64,000 nucleotides of DNA from Fibrobacter intestinalis. GTDB lineage: Bacteria > Fibrobacterota > Fibrobacteria > Fibrobacterales > Fibrobacteraceae. Position 1 is the first letter of the stretch; every line of letters starts with the position of its first letter. Of this stretch, positions 45,214 through 56,384 are shown piece after piece. The position numbers and the translations under genes were made by a program. The stretch covers positions 1 to 64,000 of the forward strand of contig NZ_FUWU01000006.1 in NCBI RefSeq assembly GCF_900167415.1, given 5' to 3'. The notes under the pieces were generated by a model. The model was not told the origin of the DNA and searched no databases. It saw only the letters and a program-made list of their open reading frames with translations.

Positions 45214-45216
45214 GGA

Positions 45217-45250
45217 AAATGAAAGGGCCGCCCGGTTGGACGGCTTTTGG
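45217..45250 (-). terminator. Terminator after the epimerase gene
   Basis: Minus-strand GCCGTCC-AACC-GGGCGGC stem (7 bp with one G-U), flanked by A and T tracts, between the epimerase stop and the hslO promoter box. Confidence 0.7.
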
Positions 45251-45272
45251 AGATGGGCTTATCGCAAAATAT

Positions 45273-46235
45273 TTATGCGGTATATTCTTTGAACCATTCG
45301 GCAAAGCGGGCGATGCCGTCTTCCAAATTGACGCTGGGTGTGTATCCGATTTCCTGTTCAAGGGCTTCGGTGTCTGCCCAAGTGATTTCCACATCTCCCG
45401 GTTGCATAGGAAGCATTGTCTTTTCGGCTTCGTGCCCAAAATTTTTTTCGAGAGTGGCAATGAAATCCATCAGTTTGATGGGTTCTCCGCGTCCGATATT
45501 ATAAAGGCGATTGAGCGCTTCCGGTTTTTCGGTTCCATTGTAGGCAATGCGGCGGATTCCTTCTACAATGTCGTCGATGTAGGTGAAGTCGCGCATCATG
45601 TTGCCGTTGTTGAACACTTTAATCGGGCGGTTGTGCGTAATGGCATCTGCAAAAAGCCACGGAGACATATCAGGACGTCCCCAAGGCCCATAGACGGTAA
45701 AGAAGCGAAGGCCCGTCAGGTTCAAGTGAAAAAGATGGTGGTAGGTTTCGGCCATCAGTTCGTTGGAACGCTTGGTGGCGGCGTAAAGGCTGGACGGTTT
45801 TTCCACGCGATCCGTGGTGCGAAACGGCGTTTCTGTATTGCGTCCATAGACGCTGGAAGACGAGGCATACACAAGATGCTTGGGCGGAAACGCTCGTGCG
45901 CATTCCAGAATATTTAAAAAACCGGTAATATTGGAATCCACATAGCTTTGCGGATTGATGAGGCTGTATCGGACGCCGGCTTGGGCGGCCAGATTGACAA
46001 CGATGTCGAACCGGTTTTCTTGGAAAAGCCGAAAAACCGTTTCTTTATCGGCCAGACTGCATTCCGTAAAATGAAAACGTTCGGAGGGAATGCGTGCCAA
46101 TCGGTCGCGCTTGAGTTTTGGGTCGTAGTAGTCGTTCAGGTTGTCGATGCCAAAGACTTCATGACCGTCTTTCAAGAAGGCGAGAACGGTTTCGCAACCG
46201 ATAAAACCCGCCGCTCCGGTAACAAATACTTTCAT
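45273..46235 (-). CDS. NAD-dependent sugar epimerase (UDP-glucuronate 4-epimerase-like)
   Basis: Extended short-chain dehydrogenase, 320 aa. Rossmann motif VTGAAGFIG, catalytic SSSSVYG and YAATKRSNE (YxxxK), then FFTVYGPWGRPDM, which fits UDP-glucuronate 4-epimerases (CapI/GAE). Its product would feed capsule or O-antigen synthesis. ATG 46235 has AAAGGGA upstream. It follows the repeat-containing outer-membrane protein by 10 nt in the same direction; no glycosyltransferase genes are nearby. Confidence 0.85.
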   Translation of the reverse strand: MKVFVTGAAGFIGCETVLAFLKDGHEVFGIDNLNDYYDPKLKRDRLARIPSERFHFTECSLADKETVFRLFQENRFDIVVNLAAQAGVRYSLINPQSYVDSNITGFLNILECARAFPPKHLVYASSSSVYGRNTETPFRTTDRVEKPSSLYAATKRSNELMAETYHHLFHLNLTGLRFFTVYGPWGRPDMSPWLFADAITHNRPIKVFNNGNMMRDFTYIDDIVEGIRRIAYNGTEKPEALNRLYNIGRGEPIKLMDFIATLEKNFGHEAEKTMLPMQPGDVEITWADTEALEQEIGYTPSVNLEDGIARFAEWFKEYTA

Positions 46236-46245
46236 GGGAATCCCT

Positions 46246-47388
46246 TTAGAAACCGATGCCAACCGAGAAGAAGGGACAGGACATTGTGTCAAAGTCCAGC
46301 ATAAAGGAATGGTCGTCTTCTTTCCAGTTGTGACCGTTGTAAGTGTGGAAATAATAGTGGGTGCTTCGGAATCCGGCGAAAACGGCAAAACGGCGAATGC
46401 TCGTCTGCAAGCCTATGCCGCGGACATAACCGAAAATCAGCGGGTTTCTGTAATAATCGTCGTCCAGAATGGAGTAGCCGAACATTCCTCCCAAAAATCC
46501 TAGCGCGCGAATCTTGTAGTTTGTGCTGCGGATAAAGGAAAATCCGATTTCAAATCCGCCTTGAAGAAGCAAATTGTCCGCGTTTGTCGATTTCTTCTTG
46601 CTGGATTTGTCTTTGGGCGTATAATCTATATCGAAGCGGTTATAGGAAAAAGCGCCAAATAGGGAAATCCAGTTGTTGACGGCGTATTGGCCGGCGACTC
46701 CAATTATGTTGGAAATATCAACGTCAACATGGTAGCGCTTTCCTTTGCGCTTCATATGATAGGCGACATTTGCTTTTTTGATAGAGGAAATTTCATAGAG
46801 AATGCCGATGCCGAAGGGATGTCTTGTGGAATAATCCGCAGTGTCTATTCCCGCAGTTGCAGAGGAGTCTTTTTCTGGCGAAGCTGTTGAAGTAACATTT
46901 ATTGAATCGGTATTGCTTTCCGTATTCGCGCGGGCAGAGGAGTCTTTTTCTGGCGAAGCTGTTGAAGCAACATTTATTGAATCGGTATTGCTTTCCGCAT
47001 TCGCTCCGGCAGAGGAGTCTTTTTCTGGCGAAGCTGTTGAAGCAACATTTATTGAATCGGTACTGTTTTCCGTATTCGCATTAGCTGTGGAGTCTTTTTC
47101 GAGCGGAGCTGTTGAAGCAACATTTATTGAATCGGTACTGTTTTCCGTATTCGCACTAGCTGTGGAGTCTTTTTCGAGCGGAGCATTTGAAGCGACATTT
47201 ATAGAATCGGCACTGTTTTCCGCATTCGCTCCGGCAGTGGAGTCTTTTTCTGCTGGAGTGGGGGAGACGACTTTCACCGAGTCTGGTGGAATAGCATTTG
47301 ATGAAGTGGGTTCTGCAAAAGCGGAGATGACGCCGAAAATGCTCACGGCGATGGAAATAGAGCCAAAGAAACGATTCAGATAAAACAT
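46246..47388 (-). CDS. Outer-membrane protein with 25-aa tandem repeats
   Basis: 380 aa. Signal peptide (ends AFAEP). Residues ~45-190 are tandem 25-aa units, STA(P/S)(L/P)EKDS, then a variable stretch, then TDSINVA. Residues ~195-380 look like a small beta-barrel with alternating strands and a C-terminal Phe (FFSVGIGF). Family not recognised. The repeats would form a Ser/Thr-rich extended stalk, either periplasmic or at the surface. SD AGAGGA is present. It forms an operon with the epimerase. Confidence 0.75.
   Translation of the reverse strand: MFYLNRFFGSISIAVSIFGVISAFAEPTSSNAIPPDSVKVVSPTPAEKDSTAGANAENSADSINVASNAPLEKDSTASANTENSTDSINVASTAPLEKDSTANANTENSTDSINVASTASPEKDSSAGANAESNTDSINVASTASPEKDSSARANTESNTDSINVTSTASPEKDSSATAGIDTADYSTRHPFGIGILYEISSIKKANVAYHMKRKGKRYHVDVDISNIIGVAGQYAVNNWISLFGAFSYNRFDIDYTPKDKSSKKKSTNADNLLLQGGFEIGFSFIRSTNYKIRALGFLGGMFGYSILDDDYYRNPLIFGYVRGIGLQTSIRRFAVFAGFRSTHYYFHTYNGHNWKEDDHSFMLDFDTMSCPFFSVGIGF
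46862..47245 (-). repeat. 75-bp tandem repeats
   Basis: GA/TGGAGTCTTTTTC recurs at 46862, 46937, 47012, 47087, 47162 and 47237: an exact 75-bp period, five full units and a partial one. Neighbouring units are close to identical. Copy number is likely to vary between strains; each change keeps the reading frame. Confidence 0.95.
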
Positions 47389-47676
47389 CGTCCTCTAATT
47401 CTACATTTTTTTGGAACTCTTTTTCCAGATTTTTACAAATTTTCGGGAAAAATACTTTTTACTTAAAGAATTGTCGGTTTTAAATCATCGGCGGGCGTCG
47501 ATAGGGGATTGGCGGTGGTGGCCTCGGTTAGGGCCCTTTGGAAATGAGGCTCTTCTTTGCACGGATTTTTCCAAACGAGGCCGAAATCGTGGAAATAAAG
47601 AGAAATTTTTAGAATTTAAGAACAATTTGGTAAAAAATTGTGTATTTTCAAAGGGAATTTTTTTACTGGAGTTTTT

Positions 47677-48417
47677 ATGAAAACAAAAAAAATTTTGGTT
47701 CTCGGTGCGTGCGCATTATCTCTGCTTTTTACGGTCGCCTGTTCGGATGAAATGGATCCGAATGATCCCGCTTCTGTCCGCAAGCATTTGACGAAACAGG
47801 GAATTCCGTTCACCCCGAATAAATTTATGTCGTATATCGCTCAAAATGATACGGCGGCCATGTCCTTATTTTTGAAGGCGGCTTACGATATCAATTCGAC
47901 AGATGGAAATGGAAATTCTGCGGTGGCGATTGCGGTGAATAAAGGAAAAGTCGATATTCTCCAGTATTTGATTCAGCATAGTGCCAAGCTGGACGGCACC
48001 AACAGCAACGGCAAAACCTATTTGGAAGATGCGATAGAGAACAAGCATCGGGAAGTGGCGCAGCTTCTGATTTCGAAAATGCAGGAATCCGGCGAAATCC
48101 AATCCACGGCTCCGGCTGTTGCTTTGGCGGCAAAGACCGGCGATGCGGAAGTTCTGAAAATGCTCGGCGATGCGGGTGCTCCGCTTGAAGTGCGCGGCGC
48201 AGATTCGTATTTCCCCATCCATTTGGCGGTGAAGGGCGGCAATTACGATGCGATGGTCTATCTGATTTCCAAGGGTGTCGATGTGAACGCCAAGTGCGGT
48301 CAGGGTTATTCTGTCTTGGACTGGGCGAAAAACGAAGGCTACACCCGCTTGATCGCTTACCTGAAAAAGCACGGTGCTAAAAATACGCCTGCCTATATTA
48401 AAGAGTTCGGTAAATAA
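47677..48417 (+). CDS. Ankyrin-repeat lipoprotein
   Basis: 246 aa. Lipoprotein signal with lipobox (LLFTVAC, Cys at ~21). Ankyrin-type repeats span residues ~60-235: GNSAVAIAVNKGKVDILQYLIQH, TAPAVALAAKTGDAEVLKMLGDAGA, YFPIHLAVKGGNYDAMVYLISKGVDVN. It is probably a periplasmic protein-binding protein anchored to a membrane. ATG 47677 has TGGAG upstream. It is followed by a terminator, so it is separate from the TonB operon. The region 47389-47676 before it holds no gene. Confidence 0.82.
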   Translation: MKTKKILVLGACALSLLFTVACSDEMDPNDPASVRKHLTKQGIPFTPNKFMSYIAQNDTAAMSLFLKAAYDINSTDGNGNSAVAIAVNKGKVDILQYLIQHSAKLDGTNSNGKTYLEDAIENKHREVAQLLISKMQESGEIQSTAPAVALAAKTGDAEVLKMLGDAGAPLEVRGADSYFPIHLAVKGGNYDAMVYLISKGVDVNAKCGQGYSVLDWAKNEGYTRLIAYLKKHGAKNTPAYIKEFGK

Positions 48418-48445
48418 CGGTAGCATCGAAGGTGCTTTGAACTTC

Positions 48446-48477
48446 AAAAACGTCTGGCTCGCTGTCGGGCGTTTTTT
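48446..48477 (+). terminator. Terminator of the ankyrin lipoprotein gene
   Basis: An AAAAACGTCTG / CGGGCGTTTTT stem (with G-U pairs) and a T run, 28 nt after the stop codon. Confidence 0.75.
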
Positions 48478-48652
48478 GTATCTTTGAATCTATGGCAACT
48501 TCTAAAAATTCCTTTTCAAAAAAACGGTTGCGACATATCGCGCTGTTTTGTCTCTTAAAGAGACCGATACATCCAGTATTGCCCGCTTTTCCTTTCTGCC
48601 GCTTGGTCTCATGCGATTTTTCTTCACCAAAGTCCTTTTTAAAAATAGCCTT

Positions 48653-49489
48653 ATGAAAAAATGTTTTTTTCTCTGTTTGATCTTCTGCTGCGGAGTGGCT
48701 TTTTCCGCAGAAACGCTGGATGGCGTTCGACGCCAGATTCAGACCGTAAACAATGAAACAGCTCGCGAAAAGAAATTGCACGCGGATGAAAAAAAGCGCC
48801 ACGAGGATTTTATCCGTTCCGGGCGCGAAAAGGTGGTGTCGCTTTCCAACCAGAAAAAAGCGCTGCGCGCCGATATCGATGCGATGAAGGCGGAACTTTC
48901 CCGTTTGAATGAAGCGAGAAACAAGTCTTCTGGAGTTTCTCGTTGGTATGATTCGAAAAAGGCGAAGTATGCGCAGGAGCTTGCCGTTGTCATCGAAGAA
49001 CTCGTTCCGTTTTTTGAATCGGATTTTCCGTATCGGGCAAGTGAAACCGCCGAGAGCTTGCGCGAGATGGCGATGGAGCTAAAGAAGGGCGTGATTGCTC
49101 CGGACGATGCTTTGGGAAGAGTCTTGGAAGTTTTTGTGGATCGTATTCGCATGGGATATACTACGGAAAGTTGGGACGGTTATTTAACCGATGCGGAAAG
49201 CGGTCGGCAGATGCAAGGCAAGTTTTTCCGCTATGGGACGGTGGCCGCTATGTTTGAAAGCGCGGACCAGTCCGATTATTATTGGCTGGATAGGGTGAAT
49301 GGCGTCTATTCCTGGAAAAAAATTCCAGAATCTTTGGAACTTCGAGCCGACGTGAAAGACGCGTTTCGAGTTGCAGAGGGCAAATCCGCTCCGCATATCG
49401 TCAAAATCCCGATATCTTCCCGGCGAACGGATGCTGAAAACGAATTGAAGAATACAAAAGAAAGCTCGGCGCAGGAGCAGAAAAAATGA
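48653..49489 (+). CDS. DUF3450 protein of a TonB operon
   Basis: 278 aa. A signal peptide (FFLCLIFCCGVAFSA), then a long coiled coil (~25-95), then the DUF3450 core: FFESDFPYRASE, GYTTESWDGYL, FRYGTVAAMF. In other bacteria DUF3450 genes start the TtpC-type TonB operon, as here. Function unknown; periplasmic. Its stop overlaps the next start (ATGA). No clear ribosome site is seen at ATG 48653. Confidence 0.82.
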   Translation: MKKCFFLCLIFCCGVAFSAETLDGVRRQIQTVNNETAREKKLHADEKKRHEDFIRSGREKVVSLSNQKKALRADIDAMKAELSRLNEARNKSSGVSRWYDSKKAKYAQELAVVIEELVPFFESDFPYRASETAESLREMAMELKKGVIAPDDALGRVLEVFVDRIRMGYTTESWDGYLTDAESGRQMQGKFFRYGTVAAMFESADQSDYYWLDRVNGVYSWKKIPESLELRADVKDAFRVAEGKSAPHIVKIPISSRRTDAENELKNTKESSAQEQKK

Positions 49490-50967
49490 AAAACGCTTTG
49501 AAGAAAATAACCGTAGCGCTTGCCATTGGAACAGGAATTCTTTTGGCGCAGCAGCCGTTGGGCGGAAGTTCTAACGGAGACGCCTTGGTTCGGGAACGTG
49601 CGGAATTGAACAAGGCAAAAGCCGATTTGGAAGAGGCTCGCCAGAAACGGGATATGGAAGTGGCCGCTCGCTGGAACGACAGGGAAAAAGCGAATCAGGA
49701 GCGGGAACTTTTCAACCAGAAATACGAAGAAGCCAAGGACGAATTGGATCGTTTGATGGAAGAACGGGTTCGGTTGGAAGAAAATGTGCGCGTTGCCCGG
49801 GAAGATTTGGCGCAAGTCAAGGAAAATGCGGAAGGAAAAAGAGCCGAATTTTTGGCGTTGGTCGCGGACAAGAGCGTCTTGGATCCCCTCTCTCGCTTGA
49901 AAGAGCAAGGCATTCCCTTCCGTTTGCCTGCTCGAATCGAGGATTTTAATCGCACGTCCAAGAACATGACGCTTTACCGTGACGATCCGATGAAAGTGGC
50001 CAAAAGCGTGATTGAACTGGCGAAACGGGAACTGGCTTTTAGCCGGGAAATCGAATGGAATAAGGGCGAAATTCTTTTTGGAAGCAAAGTGGCTTTTGGG
50101 GATGAACTCCGTCTGGGAGGAATTTTTGCGATGCGCGCGTCGTCTGGCGTGGACAGCTCGGTTTCGATGATGCTTCCCGCTGCGGGGGACAAAGGACGCG
50201 TCTTTTCGTGGCAGGAAATGAACACGGCGGAATCCAAGAGCGGCGTCATTGATGCCTTTAAGATGGCGCAAGATTCGTCCTTTACGATGATTCCAGTGGA
50301 TGTTCTTCTGAGTACCACCCTCTCTTCGGAACTGGCAAACGCCGAAGAAAAATCCTTTTGGGATATTTGTCGTCAGACTTTCCGCGATGGCGGCATTTTG
50401 ATGTATCCGATTGCGGCTCTTTTGTTGCTGGGACTCTTGCTGGTGCTGGAACGCGGAATTGTTCTTTCGGCGAAAGGAGTGACGCTTCGGTACCGCAAAG
50501 TGATTGAATTGGCGTCGGCGGGACAATTGGAAGAAGCCCGTGGGCTGGCGAAAAAACTTCACGGCTCTGTAGGAAAGGTGGTGCAGGCCGGTATTCTCAG
50601 GGATTATCCCGATCGCGAATCGGCGGAAAAGGCGATAGAAGAAGTTTTTGCTGGTGAGGTTCCTTCTTTGGAACGCGGGCTGTCTTCGATTTCGGTGATG
50701 GCGACGACCGCTCCTTTGATTGGACTTTTGGGAACGGTCATGGGAATGATTCAGCTCTTTCAGGTCATCACGATGCACGGGACTTCTGACCCTAAACTTC
50801 TTGCGGGTGGCATTTCGGTGGCTCTCATCACGACGGAAGCGGGACTGATTGTGGCGATTCCTTTGCAATTTTTGCATACGTTTATGGCGAATCGAGCCGA
50901 TGCGATTCGGATTCGGATGGAAAAAGCGGGGCTTGCCGTTTTGAACTCCCGCTGGATTAAGGGCTAG
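49486..50967 (+). CDS. TtpC-like long ExbB protein
   Basis: 493 aa. Signal/anchor at the N-terminus, then a periplasmic coiled coil (~25-125), a globular region, and a C-terminal MotA/TolQ/ExbB domain (~295-480) with three membrane helices and the conserved APLIGLLGTVMGMIQLF. In Vibrio-type TonB2 systems TtpC links the ExbBD motor to TonB. The gene order here (DUF3450, this gene, ExbB, ExbD, TonB, TPR) is the same. Confidence 0.9.
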   Translation: MKNALKKITVALAIGTGILLAQQPLGGSSNGDALVRERAELNKAKADLEEARQKRDMEVAARWNDREKANQERELFNQKYEEAKDELDRLMEERVRLEENVRVAREDLAQVKENAEGKRAEFLALVADKSVLDPLSRLKEQGIPFRLPARIEDFNRTSKNMTLYRDDPMKVAKSVIELAKRELAFSREIEWNKGEILFGSKVAFGDELRLGGIFAMRASSGVDSSVSMMLPAAGDKGRVFSWQEMNTAESKSGVIDAFKMAQDSSFTMIPVDVLLSTTLSSELANAEEKSFWDICRQTFRDGGILMYPIAALLLLGLLLVLERGIVLSAKGVTLRYRKVIELASAGQLEEARGLAKKLHGSVGKVVQAGILRDYPDRESAEKAIEEVFAGEVPSLERGLSSISVMATTAPLIGLLGTVMGMIQLFQVITMHGTSDPKLLAGGISVALITTEAGLIVAIPLQFLHTFMANRADAIRIRMEKAGLAVLNSRWIKG

Positions 50968-50969
50968 CG

Positions 50970-51533
50970 ATGAGATTGTTTTCTGTTTTTGAAGAAATCC
51001 GCGCGATGCTGGTTCAGGGCGGCTGGGTTTTGCTCCCGATATTTTTGCTGGGCTTATTTGCTTGGACGTTGATTTTTGAACGCTATTTTATGTATCGTCG
51101 CGCCAAGAGTCTGGGAAAATTCGGTCTTCTTCACCGGTTTCAGACGACGGTTTCGCAAACGGAAGCCTTGGGGCGGCTTGCTGTCGATTTTCGGCTGCAT
51201 GAAATGCGTCATGGAATGGAATCGGATTTTGCAAAATCTTTTCCGACGATTGCCGCTTGCGCTTCGCTGGCGCCGATGCTCGGGCTTTTGGGAACGGTGT
51301 CTGGAATGGTTCACGTTTTTAAAACAATCCAGCTGTTTGGTTTTGGAAATCCCGTTCTTATCGCCGACGGAATTTCTGAAGCGTTGCTCACGACTCAGGC
51401 AGGACTTTTGGTCGCATTTCCCATCGTTCTGGCGAATAACCATTTGCAATCGAAACTGGAGCGTTTGAAGAGCAAGAGATGGAAGCAGGCGTTGCAGTTT
51501 GAAAATGAGAAGTTCTTCGGGGAGGCTAAATGA
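50970..51533 (+). CDS. exbB: ExbB/TolQ-family proton channel subunit
   Basis: 187 aa. Three membrane helices; LAPMLGLLGTVSGMVHVF is the family core motif. Together with ExbD it forms the proton-driven motor of the TonB complex in the inner membrane. It starts 2 nt after the stop of the long ExbB and overlaps exbD by 4 nt. Confidence 0.93.
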   Translation: MRLFSVFEEIRAMLVQGGWVLLPIFLLGLFAWTLIFERYFMYRRAKSLGKFGLLHRFQTTVSQTEALGRLAVDFRLHEMRHGMESDFAKSFPTIAACASLAPMLGLLGTVSGMVHVFKTIQLFGFGNPVLIADGISEALLTTQAGLLVAFPIVLANNHLQSKLERLKSKRWKQALQFENEKFFGEAK

Positions 51534-51931
51534 GTTTTATCCGTCGCCAACGCCGTCGAGTCGGCGGTATCGATATTTCGCCGATGATGGACATGACTTT
51601 CATCCTCCTCATTTTTTTCATTGTGACTTCTACGTTTACGCGGGAAACGGGAATCGACGTTTCCAAGCCCAAGGCGAGCACGGTGAAGGAACTTTCCAAG
51701 GAGAGCATCCTGATTGGCATTACCCGGCAGGGAACTATTCACATCAACGAGACCCAGGTGAACCTCTCTTCGTTGCAAACCATTTTGAAGCAGATGATGA
51801 ACGAGGCTCCGGATAGACCTGTCGTGATTGTTTCGGACAGGGACGCGCCTTCGGGAAAAATTGTCGATGTCCTGGACGAATGCAATCTCGCCCACGTCCG
51901 GAAGGTTTCCATTTCGGCGGCAAAGGAGTAG
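51530..51931 (+). CDS. exbD: ExbD/TolR-family protein
   Basis: 133 aa. One N-terminal membrane helix with the essential Asp (ISPMMDMTFILLIFFIVTS), then a periplasmic domain with the usual VVIVSDRDAP-type strand. Motor subunit. Its ATG overlaps exbB (ATGA). Confidence 0.95.
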   Translation: MSFIRRQRRRVGGIDISPMMDMTFILLIFFIVTSTFTRETGIDVSKPKASTVKELSKESILIGITRQGTIHINETQVNLSSLQTILKQMMNEAPDRPVVIVSDRDAPSGKIVDVLDECNLAHVRKVSISAAKE

Positions 51932-51933
51932 CC

Positions 51934-52593
51934 TTGAAAAAACTTTCCGGAATCCTGTTTCATTCCCGATGGTTTTTTGCGGTCGTCTTGGCCGTGGTCG
52001 TCAATACTTTTTTCTTTTTAACGATTCCCGTATTGAATGTTCTGTTTTTTAAAAATGATATGGGAAGACAAAAACCGAGACTGGAAGAATTGACGGAAGT
52101 AGAAGTGTCCGTGCAGGAAAAAAAGAAAACCCAACCGCAGAAGATAATCCAGAAAATTGTCCAATCGAATAAATTCAAGCTGAACAGCATGTCCAATGCG
52201 GCTCGCTCTCCATCGAATTTCAGCATGGATCTTTCGCTTGCCCGGGGAGATGGTGCTGGCGATGGGGTTGATGTCGGCGCTGGCGGCGGAATGCAGAATT
52301 TTGTCTATGAAGCGGGCGATGTCGATGAAGAGGCTCAGGCTCTTAAAATGGTGAACCCCGTTTATCCGGAACGGGCGAAAAAGCTGGGCGTCGCGGGCTA
52401 TGTGAAAGTCTATTTGGTGATAGACGTTTATGGAAATCCTACCGATGTGAAAGTTTTGTCCGTAGATCCTCCGGGATACGGTTTTGAAACGGAAGCTTTG
52501 AAAGCGATTCGCTCTTGGAAATTTGAACCTGCCAAATTGGGGCATTATCCGGTGGCGCAAAAGGCTTCCAAGGAGTTCAAATTTGTTCCGTGA
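51934..52593 (+). CDS. tonB: TonB-family energy transducer
   Basis: 219 aa. An N-terminal membrane anchor (WFFAVVLAVVVNTFFFLTIPVL), a short spacer without the usual Pro-rich stretch, then a TonB C-terminal domain: NPVYPERAKKLGVAGYVKV, IDVYGNPTDVKVL, EALKAIRSWKFEPA. The start is TTG 51934: AAAGGAG lies 5-11 nt upstream, and the membrane anchor begins here. A short TonB spacer is also seen in TonB2-type proteins that need TtpC. Confidence 0.92.
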   Translation: MKKLSGILFHSRWFFAVVLAVVVNTFFFLTIPVLNVLFFKNDMGRQKPRLEELTEVEVSVQEKKKTQPQKIIQKIVQSNKFKLNSMSNAARSPSNFSMDLSLARGDGAGDGVDVGAGGGMQNFVYEAGDVDEEAQALKMVNPVYPERAKKLGVAGYVKVYLVIDVYGNPTDVKVLSVDPPGYGFETEALKAIRSWKFEPAKLGHYPVAQKASKEFKFVP

Positions 52594-52618
52594 TTTCTGC
52601 AAAATTTGGAGGCGTGCG

Positions 52619-53602
52619 ATTCATAAGTCGTTTTTGAAAAAGGCGGCGTTCGCTTTATTTGTGCTGGGATTTGGCAGCGCATTCGCTCAGGATTTTTTCA
52701 AGCAGGCGAATGAACTTTACGATAAGGGCGAATACAAGCAAGCGGTAAAAATGTATCGTGCTGCAATTCAGGACGGTAGATATGAACCGTTTGCCTGGTT
52801 TAATTTGGGAAACACCCTGGTCCAGCTGAAAAAAAATAATATTGCGATGGTTGCGTATAAACGAACGGTTGAACTGATGCCGGATTTTGCAAAGGCGTGG
52901 ATTCTTCTGGGCGATTTGTATTATCTGGGTGGGGATTTCGGTCTGGCGATTGCGGCTTATTATCGCGCATTGGAATTGGGCGAAGAATCGGATCATATTC
53001 ACTATGCGCTGGGCGAGTGCTTTATCCGCTCGAACAGCCTTGCTTTTGCACAAAAACATTTTGAAAAAGCGACGCAGCTGAATCCGGATAGAATTGACGC
53101 CTGGTATGGCCTTGCCGAAGTTTATGAAAAATTAGGCGATTATGAATATGCGATAAGAACATTGAAACGCGCGGTGGACAATGCCGTTTCTGCCGGTGCG
53201 GATGTGCATTACACCCTTTCGCATTATTACAGCAAAATGGATTCGTCCAAAAAGGCGATTCGGGAAATGGAAAGCGGGCTTTTGACGGATCCGCGCAATA
53301 CGTCGGCTCGGCGTTTTTTGGCGCAGATGTATTTGCAGGATGCTTCGCCGTGGATGGCGATTTTTACCTTGGAAGAGGGTTTGCGCTTTCAAAAGGACAG
53401 CGACAGGCTCCATGTGGATTTGGGGCAAATTTATTTTGCACAAAAGCGCTACGACGAAGCTCTGGAACATTACATGACAGCCTGGAAAATGGGAAATTCT
53501 CAAGGCCGCATTGGAGCCGAAAACGTGGGGAATACATTCTACAATGCGGGCGATGAAAAAAAAGCGCAAGAGATTTATTTGCGCATCATTCAAAGGAGAT
53601 AA
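52619..53602 (+). CDS. TPR protein of the TonB operon, probable ATT start
   Basis: About 327 aa: a signal peptide (KKAAFALFVLGFGSAFAQ) and some eight TPR units (NELYDKGEYKQAVKMYRAA onward). TPR proteins end TtpC-type TonB operons in other bacteria. No ATG or GTG opens the frame at the signal peptide. An ATT at 52619 lies 6 nt after a perfect GGAGG (52608-52612) and is the best candidate; the TTG at 52634 is 21 nt from it. A longer start inside tonB would destroy the signal peptide. Confidence 0.8.
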   Translation: MHKSFLKKAAFALFVLGFGSAFAQDFFKQANELYDKGEYKQAVKMYRAAIQDGRYEPFAWFNLGNTLVQLKKNNIAMVAYKRTVELMPDFAKAWILLGDLYYLGGDFGLAIAAYYRALELGEESDHIHYALGECFIRSNSLAFAQKHFEKATQLNPDRIDAWYGLAEVYEKLGDYEYAIRTLKRAVDNAVSAGADVHYTLSHYYSKMDSSKKAIREMESGLLTDPRNTSARRFLAQMYLQDASPWMAIFTLEEGLRFQKDSDRLHVDLGQIYFAQKRYDEALEHYMTAWKMGNSQGRIGAENVGNTFYNAGDEKKAQEIYLRIIQRR

Positions 53603-53608
53603 AATTTT

Positions 53609-55821
<2,213 letters not shown>

Positions 55822-55865
55822 GTTCTAAAATTTTTCGACGAAAATCGAATACGGTTTTCCTTTTC

Positions 55866-55894
55866 AAAAAGTCCGGCGCTTTGCTGGACTTTTT
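55866..55894 (+). terminator. Terminator of leuB
   Basis: AAAAAGTCC ... GGACTTTTT stem (9 bp outer, with a 2-bp inner stem), 45 nt after the leuB stop. Confidence 0.85.
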
Positions 55895-56065
55895 ATGTTG
55901 TGAAATCGGATTCGAGTTCTTTTAAAACAGCATTTGCTTTTTAACGAAAATAGAAACGTTTATTTGGTGGATTGAAAAATCGAGAGCGAAAGGATTTGCT
56001 CTGCCGGAATTTGAATAGACGAAACGCTCGGTGCAATTTGCTGTGGTTGGAATCCGGAAATTTTA

Positions 56066-56103
56066 AAACAAAAAGGTTCGGTTTCTTTAGAAACCGAACC
56101 TTT
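56066..56103 (-). terminator. Terminator of tRNA-Leu
   Basis: A 14-bp perfect stem (56072-56085 with 56090-56103) and a 4-nt loop, then a T-rich tail on the minus strand. Directly adjoins the tRNA 3' end. Confidence 0.9.
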
Positions 56104-56104
56104 A

Positions 56105-56188
56105 TGCGGTCGGACAGACTTGAACTGTCAAGCGGTTGCCCGCACTAGCACCTCAAGCTAGCGTGTCTACCAATTCCACCACGACCGC
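56105..56188 (-). tRNA. tRNA-Leu (GAG)
   Basis: 84-nt class II tRNA on the minus strand: acceptor GCGGTCG/CGACCGC, D-loop with TGGTAGACACG, anticodon loop TTGAGGT (anticodon GAG), a long variable arm (GCGGGCAACCGC), and T-arm GTTCAAGTC. CCA is not encoded. It has its own promoter and terminator. Confidence 0.95.
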
Positions 56189-56212
56189 GTCGTGAATTGA
56201 TTTACGCGCGAT

Positions 56213-56241
56213 AATATAATTTTTGTTCTTTTCTCTGTCAA
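56213..56241 (-). promoter_or_regulatory. Sigma-70 promoter of tRNA-Leu
   Basis: Minus-strand TTGACA (56241-56236), 17 nt, TATATT (56218-56213), about 24 nt before the mature tRNA. Confidence 0.85.
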
Positions 56242-56300
56242 GGGGATTTTTGATTTTTTTGGGAATTATATACGATCTTCCGCCAAATACTCTCAATTAA

Positions 56301-56370
56301 TTTTTTTCTTCAAAACGAGAATTTCTTTTCACAAGATGAATTTCTTCTCGCAGAGTGCGAGGTGCTCGCC
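56301..56370. repeat. Second TTTGAAAAAAGTTC-type repeat array
   Basis: Read on the minus strand it contains TTGTGAAAAGAAATTCTCG and GAAGAAATTC units. It matches the array at 42328 except for single-base changes and one deleted A. Confidence 0.6.
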
Positions 56371-56384
56371 TTCGCGGCGGGCGG

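Noticed and set aside
46862-47245. CRISPR-like array
   Set aside because: 75-bp units are continuous without spacers and are in-frame within a protein gene.
48492-48656. 54-codon frame just before the DUF3450 gene, overlapping it by ATGA
   Set aside because: The overlap is suggestive of coupling, but there is no ribosome site, no hydrophobic or domain pattern, and it begins right after the terminator.
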